NCBI GenBank assembly: GCA_024279945.1 | Contig: JAJRRA010000064.1 | Coordinates: 1-64,000, forward strand | Reading direction: 5' to 3' | Source: Gammaproteobacteria bacterium | GTDB lineage: Bacteria; Pseudomonadota; Gammaproteobacteria; Xanthomonadales; SZUA-36 | DNA: 64,000 nucleotides | Shown here: positions 1 to 8,751 of the stretch, piece after piece | Layout: each line of letters opens with the position of its first letter | How positions within the stretch are numbered: position 1 is the stretch's first letter | The notes under the pieces: model-generated | Database searches by the model: none | What the model was told of the DNA's origin: nothing | The model's input: the letters and a program-made list of their open reading frames with translations, nothing else | Program-made: the position numbers and the translations under genes

Positions 1-145
1 GTGCTGCAGAGGACTCAGAGGCCGGATTAAAGGCACCGAAAATGCTGCTCACGGAATATTACTAACATCTACCAGAAATGTAGTGAATTGCACAATGACC
101 ATACAAACAAATCAATTCAATGGCTCAAGTCCGACAGACTGTTAG

Positions 146-159
146 CCTCAATATTGCAT
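146..159 (+). repeat. IS1380 left terminal inverted repeat (IRL)
   Basis: CCTCAATATTGCAT, immediately after the TTAG duplication at 142-145. It matches the right end in 13 of 14 positions. Confidence 0.9.
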
Positions 160-167
160 CAATAAAA

Positions 168-233
168 AGGCAAAACCTCATGTAATTCTTTATAATTCAA
201 TTGCCTAGATTGAATAAAGAAGAGGTTTTGCCT
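168..233 (+). promoter_or_regulatory. Fold-back hairpin over the transposase ribosome-binding site
   Basis: A perfect 12-bp inverted repeat (168-179 and 222-233) encloses a second imperfect pairing of about 13 bp (186-201 with 209-221) around a short loop near 202-208. The right arm contains the GAAGAGG ribosome-binding site at 219-225 and ends one base before the GTG start at 234. A transcript entering from outside the element would include both arms and bury the start region. A transcript starting inside the left arm would not. This would limit transposase translation from read-through transcripts, as fold-back structures do in some other IS elements. The pairing is seen; the function is inferred. 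Confidence 0.6.
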
Positions 234-1547
234 GTGACAAACTGTACCCAAGAATCATTTCAATTTCCAGTCTGTCAACGACGCCGTGTTGAAGTTAATT
301 TCCAAGGAGGTGATATCACCTCCGATGGCGGTGTGTTGCTGTTGCAGCAAGTCGACCGCCGACTGGGTTTGAGCGAAGCCATCGCGCGGGTCCTGGATGA
401 TCCGCGCCGCCAGGCGAGTTGTGACCATAACAACCTGAGCCTACTACGCCAGCGGGTCTATGCCCTGGCATTGGGCTATGAGGACCTCAACGACCACGAG
501 ACCCTTCGTCTGGATCTGGCGATCCAGACCGCACTGGGTCGTAGTGAAGAACTGGCCAGTAGTTCGACCCTGTGCCGCTGGGAAAACCGGGCGGATCGTC
601 AATCTGCTGTGGACATGCACAAAATCATCATTGAGCAGTTCATTGCTTCGTTTAAAAAGGTACCAAAAAAACTGATTCTGGACTTTGATGCCACCGATGA
701 TGCGGTACACGGTAAACAGGAAGGCCGTTTCTTTCACGGTTACTACGATCACTACTGCTTTTTGCCGTTGTATGTCTTTTGCCGTAACCAGCTTTTGGTC
801 GGTTACTTGCGGGAGAGCAAGATCGATGGTGCCAAACATGCCTGGGCCATCCTGGCACTGTTGGTCAAACGATTACGCCAGGCCTGGCCACAGGTGAAGA
901 TCATCTTTCGCGGCGACTCGGGCTTTTGCCGCTGGAAGATACTGTCATGGTGTGAACGCAACCAGGTGGGTTACATCGTCGGCATTGCCAAGAACAAACG
1001 TCTGAATGCCTTCACGGAGCAACTGCAACGTGATGCAAAAGAGTGTTATGCCGCGTTGGGCACCAAGGTGCGCTGGTTTACTGATGTCCGCTACGCCGCC
1101 GGCAGTTGGAACCGCAAGCGGCGAGTCATTGCCAAGATCGAGCATACGGATAAAGGGAGTAATCCACGTTACGTGGTAACCAACCTCAAGGGTGATGGGA
1201 AAATACTTTACGATAAGTTGTATTGCGCACGCGGTGAGATGGAAAACCGCATCAAGGAGCAACAACTTGACCTGTTCGCCGATCGCACTTCTTGCCACCG
1301 CTGGTGGCCCAACCAGTTCCGTCTGCTGCTCTCGTCATTGGCCTACATGCTGCTGGAAGCGATCCGCCGTCTGGCCTTGAAAGGCACTGAACTTGCCAAT
1401 GCCTATGTCGGTACCCTGCGGCTAAAACTACTGAAGGTCGGTGCGGTGATCTTGCGCAATTCCCGACGTATCCGCTTCCTGTTGTCGAGTGCTTACCCCT
1501 TCCAGCGCCTGTTCTTCCAGGTGGCTGCCCGGCTGGCGCCGGAATAG
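234..1547 (+). CDS. IS1380-family transposase
   Basis: DDE transposase that cuts and joins the ends of the surrounding IS. The protein has the family layout: an N-terminal segment with GGDITSDGGVLLL, the first catalytic Asp in LILDFDATDD, a second Asp in FRGDSGFC, and a late conserved segment ENRIKEQQLDLFADR that supplies the Glu. At 437 aa from GTG 234 it has a normal family length and no internal stop. An in-frame TTG lies upstream at 201, but only GTG 234 has a well-spaced ribosome-binding site (GAAGAGG, 8 nt upstream). That site sits in a stable hairpin stem. Confidence 0.93.
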   Translation: MTNCTQESFQFPVCQRRRVEVNFQGGDITSDGGVLLLQQVDRRLGLSEAIARVLDDPRRQASCDHNNLSLLRQRVYALALGYEDLNDHETLRLDLAIQTALGRSEELASSSTLCRWENRADRQSAVDMHKIIIEQFIASFKKVPKKLILDFDATDDAVHGKQEGRFFHGYYDHYCFLPLYVFCRNQLLVGYLRESKIDGAKHAWAILALLVKRLRQAWPQVKIIFRGDSGFCRWKILSWCERNQVGYIVGIAKNKRLNAFTEQLQRDAKECYAALGTKVRWFTDVRYAAGSWNRKRRVIAKIEHTDKGSNPRYVVTNLKGDGKILYDKLYCARGEMENRIKEQQLDLFADRTSCHRWWPNQFRLLLSSLAYMLLEAIRRLALKGTELANAYVGTLRLKLLKVGAVILRNSRRIRFLLSSAYPFQRLFFQVAARLAPE

Positions 1548-1752
1548 TCCCACCCGATCCGAAAAATGGTCGCGTTGAACCAAACGTGATGGACTGTTAT
1601 GTCTGGAGGGTGCTGAAAAGCACCATTCATGGGTAATAAGCGCCCGGAAAACAGGAACATTGCCAACCAACGGCCAAATGACCACCGTGCTCACAACCTT
1701 AACAGTCCAAACCCGGAATCAGCGGGCCAATCTGCTCAAGTCAGAGGTGCTC

Positions 1753-1766
1753 ATGCAATATTGCGG
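1753..1766 (-). repeat. IS1380 right terminal inverted repeat (IRR)
   Basis: ATGCAATATTGCGG on the plus strand, followed directly by TTAG at 1767-1770. It is the reverse complement of the left repeat with one mismatch. Confidence 0.9.
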
Positions 1767-1768
1767 TT

Positions 1769-1803
1769 AGGGCCGTGGAACTGAATCCTGTTTCCACGGC
1801 CCT
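1769..1803 (-). terminator. Hairpin downstream of the TonB receptor gene
   Basis: Perfect 12-bp arms (AGGGCCGTGGAA at 1769-1780, TTCCACGGCCCT at 1792-1803) with an 11-nt loop, 44 bp past the stop of the minus-strand receptor gene. There is no clear T-tract on either strand, so intrinsic termination may be weak. The TTAG target duplication of the IS overlaps its base, so the IS abuts this hairpin. Confidence 0.55.
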
Positions 1804-1846
1804 GTAAATTAAAGTCTGCAACAACAGTTAACGCGTACAACTCCGC

Positions 1847-4099
1847 TCAGAAATTGTACCGAACACTTAAGCCCCATTCCCGTGGTCTCCCGATTTGGGC
1901 CTCAGCAAAGCCCAGGCCGGTCAGAAAATCCGTTCCGCCAATGATATATTGCTTGTCGGCAAGATTCGTGACAAAGGTGGAAAACACCCAGGCGCTACCC
2001 CTGGTTTCAAAGCTTAATCGAGCATTGAGCAGGCCAAATGCATCTTGTGCAATTGACGCGCTGTTCTGGGGGTCATGGAAAACCTTGCTTCTATAGGTCC
2101 AGTCTATCCTTCCATTCAAATATCCATAGTCCCCGAGTTCAACGGTATAGTCTGTAGACAGGGCCAGGGACCACTTGGGAATTTCGGGGAAGCGATTATT
2201 TGTGCTGATCGGCACGCCAGGTTTAATATCCGTGTATTTGGCATCCGTGTAACCAACGCTGGCAGAAAAATTCAGCCCCTCCGCCACAATAGTCTTCATC
2301 TCAACTTCAAACCCCTTTATTTCTGCTTGACCCGCATTGTCAATTATGGAAATAGGCTGTGCTGTTACGGGGTCAGACGTCAGAGACTGAAATTGAATAT
2401 CGCTATAATCGCTATAAAAAATAGCTGCATTGATATTTAACCTGCGCTCGAGCCAATCCGATTTAATGCCTGCTTCGTAAGTCCAGACCGTCTCCGCACC
2501 AAAGGGGAGAAAATCATTACTCGCCATAGACCGTCCGTTAATACCACCACTCTTGAAGCCCTGAGCCGCTGATACATAGGTCATAAGGTCCGGATTCCAT
2601 TGATACTCAAATCCCACACGCGGAGAAAAGGAATCATAATTATCAGCCATCTCGCCATATAAAATATTCTCAACACCCGTATGGATCCTGAACCCCTGCC
2701 GTGCCATGCTCTTTTCTTCGTATGTGTATCGCAACCCTGCAGTCAAACTCATCTTTGGACTCAAAGCGTAAGTCGCCTGACCGAAACCTGCATAGCTTTT
2801 AATTTTCTGGCTGACTATTCTGCTGCCCCCAATGTCCGCACCAAACAGATACCAAAGTGGATCCAAAACCAGAGTCTCAACATAGTAGTCCATATCTTCT
2901 GAGTAGTAATACAGACCCATTACCCATTCCAGGCGATCGTCAAATGACAGACCGTTGACTAAAAATTCCTGGGAAAATTGATCTTGTTCCCAGTGATTTT
3001 GCTGATTGATGATGTCGTAGATACTTCCATCCGGATCAACGCCTGCGTCCAGTTCGAGATTTTTGTAACTGCTAATTGACTTTGCCGTCACCTCACCCAA
3101 ATCCCAGGTAACAGTCAAAGCTGCATCCCAGGCATCAGACTCGTTGCTGTTCGGTCCGGTGGCATAACTCTGGTAGAAATTCAAGCCGTCCAGAAAAGGG
3201 GCTCCCAGGGGCGGATCAAGAAAACTGTTTAGCAAGCGCATTAGTCCAAGGTCAGTGTTGTAATCCAATACCGTTCGGGTCCATCCTTTTTCCCGGACTT
3301 TCGTTGCCGATAAGGCTAACAGCGCGTCGACATTTTCACTGGCTGTCCAGAGAAACTGGAGGCGGCCACTTACCTTGTCGATATCACCCATTTCATCAAT
3401 TTTTTTTCCGCTAAAGACATCCAGTCGATCGCCGAAGCCATCTCTCTTGCGTACAGCCCCCGAGAAATTTGCCGCAAATTTGTCAGGAACCAGAGGGATA
3501 TTCATCCTTAGCGTGGCATCAATTCGATCAAAACTCCCCGTGATGACCTCTGCCTTTCCTCCGAATTCATTATTTGGTTTGGCGGTGATAATATTGATTG
3601 CCCCTCCCACGGTGTTTTTACCAAACAATGTACCCTGGGGACCACGCAAGACTTCGAGACGCTCAATATCAACCATGTCAAGATCGAGACCCAAAGGACG
3701 ACCCACGAAAACACCATCCAGATAGATTCCAACACCGGGATCAAAAAATATCTCATTGGATGCAGCCTGACCGATACCCCGAATAAAAATCGCCGGTGCC
3801 GATGACCCGGCAGGTCCCGTATTATTAAACACGACATTTGGCACAAATTGCGCCACCTCTCGAAGACTGGCAGCGGAGAGACCCTCAATATCCTTCTCAG
3901 AAAATACACTGACCGATATGGGTACTTTCTGCAGGGATTCCTGGCGTCTTCGAGCGGTAACTTTCACCTCTTCCAAAACCAATCCTTCACTGGTGTCGGT
4001 ATTTTCTGCGGCCTTCAGAGTCTGACCAGGTAGTAAAAACAAGCCGATCAAGCTAATGCCAATAGCCATTGGCAGAAAGAACTTCGAACTCATACTCAT
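1847..4099 (-). CDS. TonB-dependent outer-membrane receptor (cluster A)
   Basis: Outer-membrane gated channel for uptake of a scarce or poorly diffusing substrate, powered by TonB-ExbBD. The 750-aa protein starts with a signal peptide of about 30 residues, then a TonB-box-like LEEVKVTARRR. A plug domain follows with VLRGPQGTLFGKNTVGGAIN, then a long beta-barrel ending in the typical terminal aromatic (RYNF). ATG 4099 has a good AGGAGTAA site. It lies 64 bp downstream of the HyuB gene on the same strand, so it is probably co-transcribed with the carboxylase-like pair and imports its substrate or a precursor. It is a clear paralogue of the receptor at 38383-40620, a catabolic subtype rather than a typical siderophore receptor. 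Substrate unknown. Confidence 0.92.
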   Translation of the reverse strand: MSMSSKFFLPMAIGISLIGLFLLPGQTLKAAENTDTSEGLVLEEVKVTARRRQESLQKVPISVSVFSEKDIEGLSAASLREVAQFVPNVVFNNTGPAGSSAPAIFIRGIGQAASNEIFFDPGVGIYLDGVFVGRPLGLDLDMVDIERLEVLRGPQGTLFGKNTVGGAINIITAKPNNEFGGKAEVITGSFDRIDATLRMNIPLVPDKFAANFSGAVRKRDGFGDRLDVFSGKKIDEMGDIDKVSGRLQFLWTASENVDALLALSATKVREKGWTRTVLDYNTDLGLMRLLNSFLDPPLGAPFLDGLNFYQSYATGPNSNESDAWDAALTVTWDLGEVTAKSISSYKNLELDAGVDPDGSIYDIINQQNHWEQDQFSQEFLVNGLSFDDRLEWVMGLYYYSEDMDYYVETLVLDPLWYLFGADIGGSRIVSQKIKSYAGFGQATYALSPKMSLTAGLRYTYEEKSMARQGFRIHTGVENILYGEMADNYDSFSPRVGFEYQWNPDLMTYVSAAQGFKSGGINGRSMASNDFLPFGAETVWTYEAGIKSDWLERRLNINAAIFYSDYSDIQFQSLTSDPVTAQPISIIDNAGQAEIKGFEVEMKTIVAEGLNFSASVGYTDAKYTDIKPGVPISTNNRFPEIPKWSLALSTDYTVELGDYGYLNGRIDWTYRSKVFHDPQNSASIAQDAFGLLNARLSFETRGSAWVFSTFVTNLADKQYIIGGTDFLTGLGFAEAQIGRPREWGLSVRYNF

Positions 4100-4163
4100 G
4101 ACAATTACTCCTTACAGTTTGAGCCAGCTTTTTGATGACCTCTCCATATCGTATTGACTCCAA

Positions 4164-6467
4164 TCAAAACTTGATCCTGATATCACCCAGGATCGGGTCA
4201 TCGCGCAAGCAAATTTCTGTTTCCACAAGAAAGCCACAGCCGGGGCAAATAAATTGCCGAAAGACCGGATCGGCATCAACAAATCTGGCCGGGTCGCCAA
4301 TCAGTGGATTGGCGGCAGACAAAAGTAGATCTTCACGAATGCAGGCTTCTTTATAGTTTTCGCTGACGGCCCCAAGATCTGTTGAGCACCTGGAACAACA
4401 GAAGCGGTTACCCGTTTCGCCATGACGCACATTGATGCTCTGCGTCACTTCCAGAATCAAATCTCCATCAAGCTTTTTCGTTTCCACGCCATGGGAGTGA
4501 AGGCGCCGGCTACGAATTTCTTTCCGTAAGGCGACGGTTGATTTTTTGTCAACGTCACCGGTTTCGGTATCGAGAACCACCCCATAAATCGTTCGCGCCG
4601 CTTCACTGGATACCGCAAAAGATCTTACATCCCCGGCGACCCGTTCCGGATCACGTTCAAGCGGTTCACCGAACCCTCCCCCACCCGACCAGGTGACCGA
4701 AAATACATCGCCCATTTTTTGGGAGAAATTTTCCTGTCGCAGAGGAACTGCAACGGTGTTGTATCCAGACTCCTGCAAATCACCGGCCCTGAACCAGTCA
4801 GCCACCCCGGAGTGTCTGTGCGTATTCTCTGAAAAGGTAATAATATTGCTCACCCCGGGATAACCACCCATCATGCCGATTGAAGTCGGTACCGCATTGC
4901 CTGATGACACCGTATTGTGGAGAATTTCATCGGTGTGGTGCGGCATAAAGGCGACTTCTGCGGAAAGGCCGCCACGGAATTTTCCAGCCCCACCGGAATC
5001 CGTAATTTCCCTTCGGTAGAGAATAAGCAAGGGGTAGAGTTGCTCAGTATGCTCAATATTAGGTATTTTGCATATAGGGGTCCTGGCTTGCCCGCCAGTG
5101 GATATTCCATCCGCTTTTGCGAATGCGCCGATCGCACCGGCCAGGGGGTCAATCAAGCCCATAGCATATTGCTCGCCCCTTTGATCGATACCATTAAAGA
5201 AGACGGTTGGAAACTGGCTGGAACCACCGGTACACATGATATCGCCACGCATTTTACTGTCTGAATAGACCATCTTGGCCAGAACGTTATAGCTTGGGTA
5301 GAGTGCAATCTCCATAGCCTGTACCGGCGCCGTGGAAACCGATGCAGGATAACGCGCACAGGTAAACGTACCGGGCGTGGGATCAAAAGTGATGTGCCGC
5401 AGCGCACCCCCCATCGCGAATGATTGTTCCCAGCATAATATCTGGTTGACTGCCACCATGATGGACCCACGCCAACCAGAATAGGTCGCGTTCATTGCGC
5501 CGTCCTGAGGTGCCGTTCCGTGATTTTCAAAGGTCAGGTGATCACCTTCCTTGCGCACCAGAATGTGTGCCGGGTAGACCTTCCGGTCGCCAGGTCGGCA
5601 GCACTCAACATAAGTTCTTTCGCGCCATTCTCCATCGGGAATGCTTCTGAGTTTCTCCTGGAAAGCGACCTCTGCGTTGAAGATGATTTTCTTCATCACG
5701 CCCTTGATAATTTCCGGACCATAGCGATTGATCAAACTCAGTATTCGATCCTTCGCCGCCATGTTTCCGGCCATCTGGGCACGAAAATCCAGGGCCACTA
5801 TCTCGGGGCTTCGAGATGATCGCAGATAGAGTTCCTCAATATCTCGCCTGATCTCATTGTTCTCAATGATTTTAATCGGTGGTATCAGGATTCCTTCTTC
5901 AAAAGCAGATTCAGCCGCCGGACAAAAGCTTGCCGGTGTAATACCCCCAATATCATGCTGGTGGAGACAATTGGTCACCCAGCAGAAAAGTTCCCCTTGC
6001 CAGAAAACAGGGCAAATCAGCATGACATCCATCTGATGCGCCGCTCCCACCCAGGGATCATTGGCCAGAAACATGTCACCGTCAGCAATCCCCGGATTGT
6101 CCGAGCGGTTTTCCAGTATCCATTTCACCTGTACATCCGTAACCCCCGACATGTATTGCATGTAGGGGCCAAAAAAAACAAACTCGGCATCTTCCGTCAG
6201 GATAGATGGGTTCAGATCGAAGGCATATATGGCAACGGGTGATCCGGAAATCCGCTGAATTGTTGCCCCGTGTTCTTCATTGATATTCCAGAAATTATGC
6301 CTGATCACTTCATAGCTGATTGGGTCTATATCGTCCGACCAGGTGTTGTGCAGGCGCAATTTAGGTGAAATATTCAGCGTTGGGCCAGGAATATAGGGTT
6401 CCTTAACCCCATCGAAACAAACATCGCTAAGCTGGCTGACTTTCTTCATTGTCTCGAACTCGCTCAT
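4164..6467 (-). CDS. HyuB-type subunit fused to an acetone-carboxylase gamma-like zinc domain
   Basis: Hydantoinase B/oxoprolinase family protein, the partner of HyuA in ATP-dependent carboxylases and hydrolases. Residues to about 640 are the HyuB domain (landmarks LANDPWVGAAHQMDV, GGGGFGEP). The last 100 or so residues contain CCSRC and FICPGCGF and closely resemble the separate gamma protein at 47636-47995 (CCNRC, FYCPGCGI). So alpha and gamma functions appear fused here, explaining the 767-aa length compared with 686 aa for the HyuB at 42467. It overlaps the upstream hyuA by 4 bp (ATGA), which implies translational coupling. Substrate is not evident; a ketone carboxylase is favoured over a hydantoinase because of the gamma domain. 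Confidence 0.88.
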   Translation of the reverse strand: MSEFETMKKVSQLSDVCFDGVKEPYIPGPTLNISPKLRLHNTWSDDIDPISYEVIRHNFWNINEEHGATIQRISGSPVAIYAFDLNPSILTEDAEFVFFGPYMQYMSGVTDVQVKWILENRSDNPGIADGDMFLANDPWVGAAHQMDVMLICPVFWQGELFCWVTNCLHQHDIGGITPASFCPAAESAFEEGILIPPIKIIENNEIRRDIEELYLRSSRSPEIVALDFRAQMAGNMAAKDRILSLINRYGPEIIKGVMKKIIFNAEVAFQEKLRSIPDGEWRERTYVECCRPGDRKVYPAHILVRKEGDHLTFENHGTAPQDGAMNATYSGWRGSIMVAVNQILCWEQSFAMGGALRHITFDPTPGTFTCARYPASVSTAPVQAMEIALYPSYNVLAKMVYSDSKMRGDIMCTGGSSQFPTVFFNGIDQRGEQYAMGLIDPLAGAIGAFAKADGISTGGQARTPICKIPNIEHTEQLYPLLILYRREITDSGGAGKFRGGLSAEVAFMPHHTDEILHNTVSSGNAVPTSIGMMGGYPGVSNIITFSENTHRHSGVADWFRAGDLQESGYNTVAVPLRQENFSQKMGDVFSVTWSGGGGFGEPLERDPERVAGDVRSFAVSSEAARTIYGVVLDTETGDVDKKSTVALRKEIRSRRLHSHGVETKKLDGDLILEVTQSINVRHGETGNRFCCSRCSTDLGAVSENYKEACIREDLLLSAANPLIGDPARFVDADPVFRQFICPGCGFLVETEICLRDDPILGDIRIKF

Positions 6468-8587
6468 TCAGATCGTTTCCCTTGCACTATTCGAGTAATT
6501 TCCACATTGCGATACGGGTCTATGAAAGCCCGGCGCTGCGGGGGAATGACTATGGTTGTATCAACCATCTCAAGAATTGCAGGGCCGTCGATCGTATTTC
6601 CGGAAACCAACAATTCGGCATCATAGATTGGTGTATCCACACAACTTCCCAGGTCATCCCAGTAAACCGAACGGCTTCCCAGTAATGCGCCAGTGGGAAT
6701 ATCGCTCGATACGTCCGGGTCGTGAATCAAGTGTGGTTTTGGCGTTTCCACTACCGCACGCAGGCTGAAAGTTACCGCCTCGAGCGTTGCCTTTTGATAG
6801 TAGGAACCTACTCCATAAAGTTGCTCGTAACGAACATAGAACTCACGCTTTAGCTGCTCCAGGTCGGTGTCCGTCAAATGAGGGCCTGGCAGTAAAACTT
6901 CCACCTCATTAATCTGGCCCTTATGGCGCACAGAAATCGAAAACCGGTAACTAATTTCTCCTGCAACATTTTTTTCGCGATGAAATCGTGCGCAGGCCTG
7001 TGCTTCCAGCGCAGCAAGATGCTTACTGAACAGTGCGGCATCAAAGGGTTCTGAAATTATGTCGATAATTTCATATACATGCAGGATATCTGCTGCACCC
7101 GCACCGAATGCGCACCAGGTGGACGCCACCTTTCTTTGCGGAATGACGGCTTTGGTCGCTCCTGCTTCCAATGCATAAACTGCAGCATGCATCGGGCCCG
7201 CGCCACCGAAAGCAAATACGACAAATTCCCTTGGATCAATACCGCGTTGTACAGTGACCTTGCGGATAAGGTCGGCCATCTGGAACTCGGCAATTCTGAC
7301 TATGCCTGTAGCACAGGCCATGGGTGTCATATCAAGAGTGGCTGCGATATCGGCAATCCCTCGCTCAGCCTTTTCTTTTTCCAGCTTCATCGATCCGCTG
7401 GCGAATTTCTCCGGGCAAATATAGCCGAGTACAAGAGCGGCATCAGTCACGGTCACCTGGGTGCCGCCCTGGCCATAGCATATCGGGCCAGGTCTGGCTC
7501 CGGCACTTTGGGGGCCGACACGAATCAGGCCCTTTTTCTCATCGACATCAACCAGACTCCCGCCGCCGGAGCCGATCGTCTGAATATCCACATTGGGCAG
7601 AAAATACTCGTATTGATTGACCAGCCCGAGGGAAGATACTGCAGGTTCGCCGTCAACGATCAAGCCGACATCAAAAGAGGTACCCCCCATATCGGTGGTG
7701 ATAATATTCGGGTACCCAGTGATTTGCCCAAGGTACTTCGAGCCGGTAACGCCTGCTACCGGCCCCGAGTGCAACGTAAGAAGAGGCGCCTGAACAGCAC
7801 GCTCAACAGGAATAGTTCCACCACCGCATTGCACCACTTGCATCGGGTACGCGTAGCCAAGCTTCTCGAATTTTTGATCAAGGTTAAGCAAATATCCCGA
7901 CGTCAATGGCCCGATGTACGCATTTAGCACCGGTGCGGTGAGGCGCTCATATTCACCCCAACGGGGCACAAGCTCTGCAGAACAGGTGACAAAGACATGT
8001 GGGGCGATCTCCGACAACATGGCCTTTACGGCAAGTTCATGCTCTGGACGTTTGAATGACCAGAGGAAACATACGGCAATTGCATCAACGCCGTCATCCA
8101 GCAGTTCTTGAATCGCTCTTTTTGTCTCACCTTGATTCAAGGGCTCGACCACCTCACCCAGGTAGTCAACCCGTTCCAGTACACCCTTGATCAGGTTCTT
8201 CGGAACCAGCGGAACGGGTTTGCTGCTCTCGGGAAAATGAACAATTTTATTGATGTCCCGCCCGGTTAAACCACGCGATCCACGCATGATGTGGATAACA
8301 TCGTTATGTCCTTTTGTCGTGATAATGCCCACTTTTGCACCGCGCTTTTGCAACACTGCGTTGGTGCCAATGGTTGTACCGTGAGTGAGCAGTCGGGTTG
8401 ACTGACAGATTTCTTCCAGCGAGCAGCCAAGCTGGGTTGCGGCGGCTGACATGGAATCGAGGACACCTCGTGAATAGTCTTCAGGTGTTGATAGCGCCTT
8501 TGCCGTCGTAATCTGTCCGTCATCCCCGACCATCACACAATCGGTAAATGTGCCCCCAATATCCACTCCAATCAGATAAGACGCCAC
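6464..8587 (-). CDS. HyuA-type (hydantoinase A/acetone carboxylase beta-like) ATPase subunit
   Basis: ATP-dependent subunit of the hydantoinase/acetone-carboxylase superfamily, which phosphorylates the substrate (and bicarbonate in carboxylases). The N-terminus MASYLIGVDIGGTFTD is the ASKHA phosphate-binding loop. Other family segments are LTHGTTIGTNAVL, TDMGGTSFDVGLI and QTIGSGGGSLVDVD. At 707 aa it is of normal length. It is the first gene of a minus-strand operon (hyuA, hyuB-gamma, TonB receptor) and is divergent from the LysR gene, with a palindromic operator between them. Confidence 0.9.
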   Translation of the reverse strand: MASYLIGVDIGGTFTDCVMVGDDGQITTAKALSTPEDYSRGVLDSMSAAATQLGCSLEEICQSTRLLTHGTTIGTNAVLQKRGAKVGIITTKGHNDVIHIMRGSRGLTGRDINKIVHFPESSKPVPLVPKNLIKGVLERVDYLGEVVEPLNQGETKRAIQELLDDGVDAIAVCFLWSFKRPEHELAVKAMLSEIAPHVFVTCSAELVPRWGEYERLTAPVLNAYIGPLTSGYLLNLDQKFEKLGYAYPMQVVQCGGGTIPVERAVQAPLLTLHSGPVAGVTGSKYLGQITGYPNIITTDMGGTSFDVGLIVDGEPAVSSLGLVNQYEYFLPNVDIQTIGSGGGSLVDVDEKKGLIRVGPQSAGARPGPICYGQGGTQVTVTDAALVLGYICPEKFASGSMKLEKEKAERGIADIAATLDMTPMACATGIVRIAEFQMADLIRKVTVQRGIDPREFVVFAFGGAGPMHAAVYALEAGATKAVIPQRKVASTWCAFGAGAADILHVYEIIDIISEPFDAALFSKHLAALEAQACARFHREKNVAGEISYRFSISVRHKGQINEVEVLLPGPHLTDTDLEQLKREFYVRYEQLYGVGSYYQKATLEAVTFSLRAVVETPKPHLIHDPDVSSDIPTGALLGSRSVYWDDLGSCVDTPIYDAELLVSGNTIDGPAILEMVDTTIVIPPQRRAFIDPYRNVEITRIVQGKRSE

Positions 8588-8683
8588 GCCTGGAATAACT
8601 CCCTCTTAAATCAGATGCTCTGATTTCCACACGACAAAAACATTGGTTTCCGATTGTCCTCGTATCCGAGGTATAATTCAAAC

Positions 8684-8701
8684 ATAATATGAGCATATTA
8701 T
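8684..8701. promoter_or_regulatory. Candidate LysR operator in the divergent hyuA/lysR promoter
   Basis: ATAATATG-AG-CATATTAT, an inverted repeat with perfect 8-bp arms. It lies 97 bp upstream of hyuA and 51 bp upstream of lysR, where a LysR protein would regulate both its own gene and the divergent operon. A closely related palindrome precedes the BKACE gene (9688-9701). Binding by this LysR is inferred from position. Confidence 0.6.
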
Positions 8702-8751
8702 TTATGCTTTTTTGTTATGTATATTTATAGAATACGGAGGGATAAGGCAGT

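Larger units (their letters stand above)
146..1766 (+). mobile_element. Complete IS1380-family insertion sequence
   Basis: The element is 1621 bp long and bounded by 14-bp terminal inverted repeats that differ at one base (CCTCAATATTGCAT at the left, the complement of ATGCAATATTGCGG at the right). It is flanked on both sides by the direct repeat TTAG (142-145 and 1767-1770), the 4-bp target duplication expected of the IS1380 family. It carries one transposase gene reading rightward. Ends, duplication and open transposase are all intact, so insertion is probably recent and the element may still be active. Confidence 0.93.

Noticed and set aside
3-65. Open frame at the window edge ending LKAPKMLLTEYY before TAA, possibly the tail of a gene reading rightward
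   Set aside because: Only 20 codons are visible and no family is recognisable, so it cannot be supported. The remaining bases to 141 hold nothing I recognise.
4164-8587. Naming the HyuAB pair a hydantoinase or 5-oxoprolinase
   Set aside because: The fused gamma-like zinc domain and lack of carbamoylase or racemase genes point to a carboxylase, though substrate remains open.
8588-8751. Riboswitch or attenuator in the hyuA/lysR gap
   Set aside because: Only the short operator palindrome is evident; no leader structure with terminator was found.
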